DNA of 64,000 nucleotides, taken from Pilasporangium apinafurcum. Lineage: Eukaryota; Oomycota; Peronosporomycetes; Pythiales; Pythiaceae. Below, in pieces: positions 10,884 to 19,758 of the stretch. Within the stretch, counting starts at the first letter, position 1. The number at the start of each line of letters is the position of its first letter. The notes under the pieces were generated by a model that worked only from the letters and a program-made list of their open reading frames with translations, was not told the origin of the DNA and made no database searches. The translations under genes and the position numbers were made by a program. The stretch lies in contig BCKE01000020.1 in NCBI GenBank assembly GCA_001600495.1, positions 84,923 through 148,922 on the forward strand, written 5' to 3'.

Positions 10884-13800
10884 TTATTCATTGCCGACCT
10901 TTTTCTTTTGTCGTGCTCGCGGAATCAGCATTTCGTTGATAAACTGTTCGATTCGCTTATGCAGCGGAACGTATGGATTGCAAATCACATATTCCGTGAG
11001 CGCCGCAATTGCTTCTTGGAAGTCATCGAAATTTGCGCGCAGGTCATCTTCACTTCCAGGTTCAACATCGTGTTGAAGATTCACCAATATTTGCTTCAAT
11101 GTGTGCTCCGTAATGAAGCTTCCGATAAGTTTGCAGTCTTTAGCAAAAACAGTAAATTCTTTCAAGCTGATGGTAGATTGTTGACCCCGCATAGTATACA
11201 TGGAAGTATAGTATCGAAAGATTCTTTGGAGTGTGAGTTTGTGTTTTTGGAAAACTGTACGGATTTTGGACGATGCAACTTCTGCACGGAAGATCTCGGA
11301 TTGCGAGCGCAACGCATTTGGTAGAATGCTTTGCTCCATCAGCGCACGAAACCGTTCCTCCAAGGGTATGCTTGTGAACTTTGCCGCGGCGATGCGAACC
11401 ATGGCATCCACGAACTCGCGCCCGACCATTTCTCGGGTGTCATCTTGCTTAAGATCTGTGCTACTGATGCTTACGTGACTTTCTGTTGACGTCACAAATG
11501 ATGCAAGCTGCTGAGAGGCTAATGCGGCCATGTAGATCCCTTCTACTGTCGTCATCGTAAGTTTGTGGTCGCAAATTAGGCAGTCCTACAGACAAAAAGT
11601 TATACGTTCATGTAAGTACTAAGTCACTGCAATAACGTGATCATTTAATGTCAGTGTACAGCAGAACACCTTAATAAGCTTGTTGTACTCGGCTAAACTC
11701 ATGGACGCGATACTTCCGGCCCCTCCACTTGCACTGCACAAAACGAACATTATATAACAAATGATCATGTATGCGAAAAAGGCAATAATCGATCTTACCT
11801 ATAATGCTTGAAGATGTCGAAAAGATCTTTGCTGTACTCAAAAAGAACATTACGAAGCGCCTCCAATCGCAGTTGCACTTCACGTTCGGGCACAACTGGC
11901 ATCATTATGGAAGCAGTCACACTGCCCCGCCTGCTTTGTTTGGCGACTTGCTGCTGGTGCTCGATCTGGGTTTCATGCACGAGCAGCTCACGCACTGAAG
12001 AGATCTCAATGCTGGTAAACTCTTTGATGCGCTCTTTCCACCGTTCATCGATGATATTTAACGATACGATTTGATTCGTTTGTTTTGCCCGTATGCAGTT
12101 CCATGTGAGTCCCAGAATTTTGTACGCAATTTGCGAAAGTGCGCTCGATGTTTCGTTAGAAGTAATCGCGATAGACGAAAGATCGTTATTGAGCTGCTTA
12201 AAAAGCGTCTCACAAGTGCGCATTTCCTTGAGTAAGTGCATAACCACCATCGAGTCGTAATTTTCGTTCATGCGTTTCACTTCCAGCAGCAAGCTACGAA
12301 CTCGTTTCCAGGAGGTGATTATGCTAAGGAAGTCTAAGCGCTGTCGTTCCAGATTAATCTTTCGAACCGCACCACTACTTTCAGCAAAGAAGATGACGGT
12401 GAGTTACAGAGTAAAATCAGCCTTCTAGATCGACAAATATCACAACAACACTAGACGTACACAGAGGAGCCAAAAAGCATTGCGACAAAAGCGACATTTT
12501 CGACAACACTGGACGCATGAATGCTATCACTAGTGACGACTTGTGGCAATTCGGGTTGAATTCGAGAGTGGAAAGTCTCGATGTTTCGTAGCCGTTGATC
12601 GCCGTCGATCTCATGAACCATCTAGCGGATTTTAATTATCACTGGCTCAGCATAAATTCAGTAATTCAGAGAGTATCCACATCAAGCACGTACGCTGCTG
12701 TCGAACCAAGCAGGAAAGAGTCGATGGAGTAAGAACGAATAACGCCGACCATCCATTAGATCTGTGGTGAAATTTTTAATGACACGATCACCAGCTTTCT
12801 CCACGGATGATGACATGTTTAGGTTCATGCGAAACCAATTCAAGAGCAATGCATCAATCGGCATCTGTACCAAGTCTTTGATTGTCACTGCGCGTTTGAT
12901 ACTGGCGGCTGGGGTGCTGGCATCTTTACTGGTTTGGTTGTGACCATTCGGGGTACTAATATTGCCACCGGAAGTCGTTGAGTTAAGGTTGTTGGTAATG
13001 CCACTCGTCTGTGCTTTGAGTATATTGTCTGATTGAACCTATCAAGAGAAAAAACAGTATCTGGATGAAAAATATGATCAAGACAACAAGAGAAATCGGT
13101 CATCGCACCATTTCTGCGAGATTCTGCAGGATGCTACCATCGAGCTGATATTCCAACGAATCCATTATGTCTTTTGACATCTGGATAGCGCATGACTCGA
13201 CCATGCGCGCCATACCAAACATAGTTTCTAGGAGCATACGATTTATCCGGTCCATTCGTTCGTCATCTTGACTGATCAAGGTATCAATATGCTCGAAGTT
13301 CATCACAGGACGGCTATGAGCACTACCAGAGTCATTCGATCCTCGTGCTTCGTTGTTTGTGCCAGATCCACTTTCACTATTGTAGCCAGCGGTTGCCATA
13401 CTCTCCAATTGCTCGATCCGATGCATCAATTGCTTATTGGAATCGGTCAGGCTGTCGTTGATTCTCGCCATGGACGTGAGTTTGGATTCAGCATCTGCGA
13501 TTAATATGTCTTTGCGACTAAGTGACGCTGCTGTGATGGAGAGCATTGTTTGATACTCAACACTTTCACGCTAGTATGTACCAAGAAGAGTTATAGGCAT
13601 TTACGCTCACATAGCAAAATAACAAAATCATGCACAAACCTGATACACCCTTCGCAGAGATTCCACCCGCCAGGCTCGGAAAACGGAACTCAAGTTAAAC
13701 CTGCGTGCTGAGCGAAAAACGCGGCATTTCAACTACACAATCAACAGAGATATCAATGATGTTGCATTGTACGACAAGTTCTATCTTAAGTGTGTGAGGG

Positions 13801-15748
13801 GTTGACTTACCGACCGAATTTCTTTCTCGGTTGCTGTCAAGTTTGCCCATGCACGAAATATCATTGTCAATGTTCGCCTGTTATTTTGTCCATTGAATCG
13901 CGTCACGAGCTTGTTGATTTTTGCCGAGAACTGATGCCTGGACGTGGTATTTTTCTCTCTTCTCTCTACGGCAGCCATCAAGAACTCTGAATTGCGTTTG
14001 AGACGCTTGTATTCCTATGCCATCAATCAGCACAAAACATAGCAGCAAGTTTTATTAACAGTCCCAAGGCATTGAATTTGACTCAAACCACTCACAGTGA
14101 AGTAAGGTATTCGATTCGTATACGGACAACTCGAACTACCTGGACTCGAACCTACAGGTGGATGTTGCGAAGACGAGGTCGTCAAGAAGATTGCATTGAC
14201 GAGCTCTGCATGAATTGTCTTCAGGAACATATCGCTGTGTCCTGTTGGTACAAGCGACTTCTCGCCGATGTCTCTATGGCGATTAGCGGAGACGATGTGT
14301 TGAATATATTTATCCATCAGTTGGCAGCACACTATAGTATAAAATCGATTTGGCATTTCGACGCACGATGCCATGCGCTTGGCTTCGCTCAGTTTCATCT
14401 CACAAAATAGTGAAATGGACGCGAAAGATTCTTCCCCGGAATGCACCGACCATTTGCTTAGCATCAACTGGGATAATTCCCCACTTTCATCAGTGAGATC
14501 CAAACTCGGATGAAGGATACGAAACTCGTCTAGTTTGCTGCTGCTGTCGTCTTCTACTGGACATGATCGTAGCTGCTCGGGACGGAGAAGAGCTGGCTCA
14601 CCCACATTTCGTTGGCGCGATCGAGGCATCTGTGGCGATTCTATGCGAGTGATGATGGATCCAATGACTCGAGGCGGAATTACTTTGTCTGTTGAGTGCG
14701 GTGATGGCGGACAAGGAGATCGAGCCAATCTGTCTGTTGATTCACGGAGCATGTGCTGACTGTGATCGTATTGATCGATATTTGAGCGTGCTGTAGAGGC
14801 ACGAACACCCCAATTTCCTATTGTACTCTGAGGCGACGCGTATCGGTCGACCGATCTCCCATAGGAATGAATGATGCGCTCATCATTTCGTGGAGAAGAC
14901 GCACCACAAATCACGTGTAGTTTCGGGACAATGGACGCTCTAGATGACGATGGCTCCATTGCTGGAAGATTGTACCGATGCGTGGGTACGGTGTGATTTG
15001 CATACCCAATGCAACCATCGCTTATATTTAGATCACTCAAAACGCCGTTCGTGCATAATGTCGCTATCAATCTTTTCCCAGATAGATTCGATAGTGTCAG
15101 GCGTCCAGAATGATCAGAATCACTTTGGCATGAGAATGTGATGAATATTGAGTGAGTTCATGACCACTCACACCACAAAGACGGATGAGTAGACTGCCAT
15201 GCTGTCTCATTGAATTCATAAACTTGCAGTCAGTTGTGATCCAAATAGCGAAGTACTCGACAGCATATTCTTCTAGTGCAGTCACTTCATCGCTGTTGCT
15301 GTGCTGCCAACATGTTTAAAATCCGTGCCCTGCGCGCTTTTATTACGAGTAGCTGCATGTCTTGGAGATGATAACGAGATTTCTAAACTTCGGTTTGACT
15401 CGCGTTGCGCGATGTATTGCAACAAATTCATGTATTATATCCTGAAGCAAAGCTATGTTGGCAATATCTCGCAGGAATCTGAATCAGCAAACTGCTTCCA
15501 TTTAATGCCGCTTAACCTGGTAGTCGATGTGACTAAATGTGTCTTGTCAATTAACCACATCTAAGACGCTGGCAGAGTCTGCAACGATGTGGAAGCAGAT
15601 TTAACGCAAATTCCAAATCGTCTTTCCCGTTCCAGCGCACGCTGATCGCGAGTTTTGACATGAAATGACCGTAGGGACAACTGTAAAGTTCATCCAAGAC
15701 CGAGAAAACTGTTTGCTCATATGGAATATACCGAAGGAACTCCTTCAT
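10884..15748 (-). CDS. 1333-aa coiled-coil protein with SFI1-like helices and calponin-homology-like region, 12 exons
   Basis: Minus-strand exons 15556-15748, 15347-15452, 15174-15298, 14096-15063, 13811-14014, 13640-13732, 13109-13570, 12694-13038, 12461-12621, 11799-12377, 11670-11733 and 10884-11585 join in phase to 4002 nt, which supports one gene. Residues 1-140 are a compact helical domain (ISVRWNGKDDLEFAL, DEVTALEEYAVEYFAIW). A 300-residue Ser/Pro-rich disordered part follows. Two exons carry SFI1-like repeats (MIFRAWANLT, SVFRAWRVESLRR), as in centrin-binding proteins. Next come a coiled coil (about 560-715) and a calponin-homology-like segment (about 770-890, IDALLLNWFRMNL … DGRRYSFLLHRLFP). 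The C-terminal 400 residues are helical, with an LAEYNKLIKD motif and an EF-hand-like arrangement but no clear Ca2+ loop. A basal-body or axonemal scaffold is the best inference. A 48-bp intron (15299-15346) is very short. Confidence 0.75.
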
Positions 15749-15963
15749 AAAGAAGTTCCGAATGGTTGGTCATGGTAATGCTACGACATTTTGCTGTGCC
15801 TGTCACGAGAAGCAGTAATCTTTGCGCCGAAAATTCTGCATAGATTGGTGTCTCTCGTTTGCTGGTTTTCTCTGTTCATAGATTTGGCTTCAGATAGATC
15901 ACGTCTGTTTCAGCGACAGCAAAAAAGTCCCAGTCCAGTTCAATTGTCTACCAGCGACGAATT

Positions 15964-16074
15964 TCACCCCATGCCGAAACTCTTCATAGCGCGTTTCTTT
16001 TGTAACCCTACGGCATTAATCGTCGTTGCTTCTTTCTTCTTCTCTCTTGCTGCTCGAGCTGCTTGCTTCAGCAG
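15964..16074 (-). CDS. 3' exon of a gene ending in a conserved basic tail; 5' part not found
   Basis: A 37-codon open exon starts after a good acceptor (GCATAG) and ends in a TGA at 15964-15966. It reads as an Ala/Arg/Lys helix followed by GLQKKRAMKSFGMG and a stop. The closing 'KKRAMKSFGMG' looks like a conserved basic C-terminal motif, but I cannot name the family. No matching 5' exon with start codon could be found in the 500 bp of AT-rich DNA between this exon and the inverted-repeat arm that starts at 16574. The gene may be truncated by the rearrangement or may use a short first exon that I cannot see. Confidence 0.4.
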   Translation of the reverse strand: MLKQAARAAREKKKEATTINAVGLQKKRAMKSFGMG

Positions 16075-16573
16075 CTATGCATTTTTCTTCTGCTTGTGTC
16101 TTTGATCCAACTGTTGCGATCTTGAAGCGATATGGGATTTTTGAAAAGTGGTTTAATCCATATTTTCTCTACAATCGTTTGGAATAAATTAAATAAAATA
16201 CACACTAAGTTCGTAAAAAATAAACATAATGCATAAATTGCCATTTATACAATAAATTATGGAATATATTTTGTTTACAATAATTTTTGTTATATTTCAC
16301 TCATGCTGCAACATAAAAATAACGTAAAAATCCAAAAAACATTTTTTCACCTGAAAATCCAATTGCAAACAGATTCGCTAAATTCCGGGTTTTTAACGAC
16401 AAGGACGGAATTGAGACGTGTGAGCGGAAAGAACGACAATGGAACCCATTGCCGCCGCCATCATGTTTCGAGCTCAGCGTCCATTCGCATTCCGAGCGAT
16501 TGTGAAAGCTAAGCAATTCATTTGTGTGATTATACTTTCTAAGTCATGAATTGATCTCAATTCAAGATACACT
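16075..16573. other. AT-rich spacer with a 36-aa mitochondrial-presequence-like ORF
   Basis: The DNA from 16110 to 16330 is strongly AT-rich and carries no gene. At 16439-16549 on the plus strand, a 36-codon ORF begins MEPIAAAIMFRAQRPFAFRA, which is Arg/Ala/Phe-rich with no acidic residue after Glu2, like a mitochondrial targeting peptide. It then ends within a few codons and just before the repeat arm. It could be a first exon cut off from the rest of its gene, or chance. Confidence 0.3.
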
Positions 16574-16633
16574 ATCAATTCATTATCTGTGCTGCTCAAG
16601 CACGGCAAATACAAAAGAAACTCGAGGAATCAG

Positions 16634-18148
16634 ATGACGTCTGTTGCTGGTGCCGTCTGTGTGAGCGTGTCGGCGAATGGCATGATCTGTAGTACTAGAG
16701 CGTACGATCAATGTGGCATCAACTTCTCCTCACCAGCTGTGGTGCAGCTACTGGATGAAGCATTGGAAGACGTCCAGAGACTGGACCAATCACTTCGTCT
16801 AATGAACAAAGTGTACGAACAGCGTGGATACCATAATGAAGAGTTGCAGGAACGCATTCGCCTTCTCGAACAGGAGAATGAGAGACTACAAAAGGAAAGT
16901 ATCGCCCAGAACCAAATACGAGAAAATGATGAACGAGCGTTGGCGACGACCCGCGACGCATTGTGTCGAGCTGAAACTAAAGCTGCCGATCTCTACGTAT
17001 GGTATTTGCAGTTGAAAGACAAGTACGAACGTCGGGGTGATCGTATTGAAGGATTGCTTCAACGCGTGAGATATTTAGAAGAAGAGAATGAGAATCTGCA
17101 AGTCCGAGTCAACGTCCACGATGAGATGCGAACATTTGCCGTACGGGAGTTGGCAAAGACACATGATGTGCTCTTTGCGGCTAAAGCGGAAATGTGGAGA
17201 ATCTCGTCAGTGCTTCGTGGCGACACGGAAATGAACGATTCTCAAAATGAGCGACAGGAATGTTGTCAAGAAGTATGGAGTTCTCATAAAGCGAGTGTGT
17301 TTGGAGATGATGAACCAGCGAATGAAAAAGCTTCATCGATCGCCACTGCCAACGTGGATCAACGTACGAGCCAGTTTCATGCCAACTCCCCATGTCAAGT
17401 TGATTTCAAGTATTCGATTCACAAAATGGAGGTCCAATCTGGTCGAAGCGATGGTGTACTTTTGATCGATCAAGAGCAGCTAGAGGAAAGCCAACAAGGA
17501 ATCCATGAACCGTTAGATCTGCACATGCATCAAACACTAGAGAGCGAAACATGTAATGGCTCGAACATGATTGCTGATGAAGCATATCGTCCTGTGGCAT
17601 CTAGTTTGAGACGGCAATATTCCCAACTTTACGTGTCATATGACAGCGTGATGCTAATGGACGAGTCAGGAGGTGTTGATAAAGGTTGTGATCACGTACA
17701 GGATGAGTTATTGGCGATGACTGATCGAACCAATCTCAAAACCATTGGTGCTTTGGTGACACAATTGCAAGCGCCATACAAATACAACACAGATGATCAA
17801 GGTCATCATATTGGAATGCTCGAAACGCAGAACTCAAAGGCAGAATATGTGGAGTCCAACCACTTGTCGCTCAAGTTAGCAATAGAAAAGAGAAAAGAAG
17901 CCAAGATGAGCGAGCCGATGATGTCAAGTTTAGAAACGCAGCAAACTTCAGAGGAGAACAGGTATGAATTCCTGAGAAGAGAAAGAAGAGCTGTTGTTCA
18001 TGAGATAGTCAAAGTAGCTGAAGATGTTAAAGCATGGCTCGAAGCCAACTTGTGGCCACTGGTCGATGTGATCGAAGACATGACGATCAGGTTCTTTTGG
18101 TTTACTGCGGTTATCTTGTTTAGCATCCTTGCAATATTGCTACTCTAG
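16634..18148 (+). CDS. 504-aa coiled-coil, tail-anchored membrane protein (copy 1)
   Basis: The frame opens from a first ATG at 16634; the frame extends upstream but only with a GTG, so 16634 is preferred. No intron is needed. Residues about 20-185 form long heptad-rich helices (LQERIRLLEQENERLQKES, LLQRVRYLEEENENLQ), a clear coiled coil. The middle is Ser/Asn/Gln-rich and likely disordered. The last 25 residues are one hydrophobic helix ending the protein (FFWFTAVILFSILAILLL), so it should be inserted post-translationally as a tail-anchored protein with its coiled coil in the cytosol, as golgins and some tethering factors are. I recognise no family. The same gene is repeated in the right arm at 45732-47246 with one amino-acid difference noticed. 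Confidence 0.8.
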   Translation: MTSVAGAVCVSVSANGMICSTRAYDQCGINFSSPAVVQLLDEALEDVQRLDQSLRLMNKVYEQRGYHNEELQERIRLLEQENERLQKESIAQNQIRENDERALATTRDALCRAETKAADLYVWYLQLKDKYERRGDRIEGLLQRVRYLEEENENLQVRVNVHDEMRTFAVRELAKTHDVLFAAKAEMWRISSVLRGDTEMNDSQNERQECCQEVWSSHKASVFGDDEPANEKASSIATANVDQRTSQFHANSPCQVDFKYSIHKMEVQSGRSDGVLLIDQEQLEESQQGIHEPLDLHMHQTLESETCNGSNMIADEAYRPVASSLRRQYSQLYVSYDSVMLMDESGGVDKGCDHVQDELLAMTDRTNLKTIGALVTQLQAPYKYNTDDQGHHIGMLETQNSKAEYVESNHLSLKLAIEKRKEAKMSEPMMSSLETQQTSEENRYEFLRRERRAVVHEIVKVAEDVKAWLEANLWPLVDVIEDMTIRFFWFTAVILFSILAILLL

Positions 18149-18281
18149 GTAGTTATGGTTCTTGTTTTGTGTCGAAAGGACTCGAAACACTGACAGAGCT
18201 ACTACGATTGATCAAGAACGGATGACACGGCAGAGAAAGTTGCACCATTGGTGTGGAAGTTACTAAAGACAGCGAAAGAGA

Positions 18282-18656
18282 TCAGTGCAGTGGTGAGATG
18301 GACGCTGAAGCGAGTGTTAATCGCGCACAAAACATACCCTCATTACGGTATGAACGGCGTGAACCACACTCTCTCGGATCAATCTGCATCGTGTTAGTCC
18401 TCATTACGACCAGACGCAGGCAGACGCTGGACGAGCAAGCATAAACCATTGTATTGGTCCTCATTACGACCTTGCAATGTTTGTCCAGCTCGTTCGTTAT
18501 CTTTACAGATATGCTGTGATCAATTCGCTGCTCTTTTCGCAATAGCCATACTAGTGTTTTCGATTTCCCTCTGTCATGGTCATCATCGATACACCAATCG
18601 AACCAGAAACTGTTTTTGATGAAGAATTGTGGTGCAGCAGTCAAAACTGAGTCCAT
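18282..18656 (-). CDS. 124-aa ORF of unknown function (copy 1), contains a short internal repeat
   Basis: An uninterrupted ATG-to-stop frame converges on the 504-aa gene. The product has no signal peptide or membrane helix and no recognised domain. It contains the repeated phrase VVMRTNTM twice, 20 residues apart, coded by two copies of GTCCTCATTACGACC on the plus strand 60 bp apart (about 18397 and 18457). The reading frame is unchanged in the right arm (45224-45598). Because the arms are almost identical, conservation there does not show selection. It could be a real small gene or the 3' untranslated region of the neighbour. Confidence 0.35.
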   Translation of the reverse strand: MDSVLTAAPQFFIKNSFWFDWCIDDDHDRGKSKTLVWLLRKEQRIDHSISVKITNELDKHCKVVMRTNTMVYACSSSVCLRLVVMRTNTMQIDPRECGSRRSYRNEGMFCARLTLASASISPLH

Positions 18657-18797
18657 GCCTCCGACATATGACCCGAGTCTTTAGCAAGTACATTCCTCAA
18701 CCACCACGAAGACTCGGAAATCGAATGACCAGCCTCTCAGTGTTAAATGCATGTCTTGTATGTTTATTGCAAATTCGCACACTGTGAAAATGTGTAG

Positions 18798-18974
18798 ATG
18801 ATGTTTTCTCAACAATTATTTTATTTAATGAAAAGCTCATCGTTTTTGATAATATCTTTTTCGTCGACTATATGCTTCTTTGAATATCTCGACAACAAAG
18901 TGTTCTTCAATGACGTTGCACGGCAACTCGCGAAGTCCGCCCAGAAGCGTAGGAATACAGGATGCGATATGTAG
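18798..18974 (+). pseudogene. Fragment resembling the C-terminal region of a Cav-type Ca2+ channel, fused to the repeat arm
   Basis: A 58-codon frame crosses the inner boundary of the left arm. Up to 18895 it lies in repeat DNA; after that it reads DNKVFFNDVARQLAKSAQKR and stops at 18972-18974. The piece KVFFNDVARQLAKSA matches RVFFNDVARRIGKFV from the exon at about 58560-58640 of the intact channel gene in this window, and the DNA is also recognisably similar (…TTCTTCAATGACGTTGC… versus …TTCTTTAATGATGTAGC…). No other channel exon is found nearby. The simplest reading is a dead remnant of a channel paralogue whose 5' part was replaced when the inverted repeat formed. Confidence 0.5.
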
Positions 18975-19758
18975 ACCTCTCGGTCTTGCTACTATGAAGT
19001 AGCATGTGCCACTTTTGGTCGATTTCGATCTAAACAGCAGATCGCAGCATTGACCTGCTGTAGAGTTTAAATAGGTTTATGTATGAAGAACAGTCACTTG
19101 ATTCGAAACGACAGACTTATAACATAGAGCGTAATGCCGTCAAATCGTTCATCTTTCATGAAGAACTCAAGGCACGTGCGTAAGTTTGCAGACTTGACGT
19201 ACGGGTACAGGGAAGCAAGTACTGTAACAACTCTAAATCAAGAGACTTTCTTGATTGCGCGGGACGTAGAAGAAGAAGGATGTCAGAGAGGAGTAATAGA
19301 TTGATTTCCATATCGGTGACTGTATCCATTGGATGCTCACGCTCACACGCATTCTGTTTGCGCATCAATTTGCATCATGTGTGTATGCAAAGACCCGGCG
19401 CATTTTGAGTGATTTCAGTATTCTCTTCTCAATCCCAATCCGACACAAAACGTTTTCATCCATATTTACGTAAATAAAAAATAACAGAATTTATCAAGGT
19501 TAAACTATAGTAGGGTTGTATATGTCCCACACCAAAGTCCGTAAATACTGGAACAGTTGAGCTAAACTGATGTCTGATTCAGATGAAAAAAAACAAATCA
19601 CACCGCGTACGAGACAGAGCTTTTATCATATTTAAAAGGTAATATTTACTAGATGTTATATTATTTGATCATTAAAGATTGATCTATTTCTAAAAATTAT
19701 TATTTATAAAAGGTTCTCCTCTACACAACCTGGACTGATGAGGAAGTGCGCATAGACC
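18975..19758. other. Intergenic, AT-rich in its second half, no supported gene
   Basis: Only short ORFs without ATG starts occur. The stretch 19420-19720 is very AT-rich and probably contains the promoter of the permease gene. I see no further channel-like exon downstream of the fragment at 18896-18974. Confidence 0.5.

Larger units (their letters stand above)
16574..18895 (+). repeat. Left arm of a 2.3-kb inverted repeat
   Basis: This segment is almost identical, in reverse complement, to 44985-47308. The outer limit is set by the shared ATCAATTCATTATC near 16574 and 47308, the inner limit by the shared CTCGACAA ending at 18895 and starting at 44985. Beyond these points the two loci have nothing in common. 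The few differences I can see (for example Arg versus Gly in the 504-aa protein, one silent change near 16739, and several around 16588-16600) all lie in the outer 170 bp; the protein-coding remainder reads the same in both arms. No terminal inverted repeats, transposase or reverse transcriptase are present inside, so this is a segmental inverted duplication rather than a known transposon class. Confidence 0.92.

Noticed and set aside
18936-19060. Hairpin-like stretch considered as a small RNA gene
   Set aside because: No match to tRNA arms, U-snRNA consensus or snoRNA boxes could be found by eye.
19156-19368. 70-codon minus Leu-rich ORF
   Set aside because: No ATG at its start and no coding-like features; lies in the spacer beside the rearranged arm.
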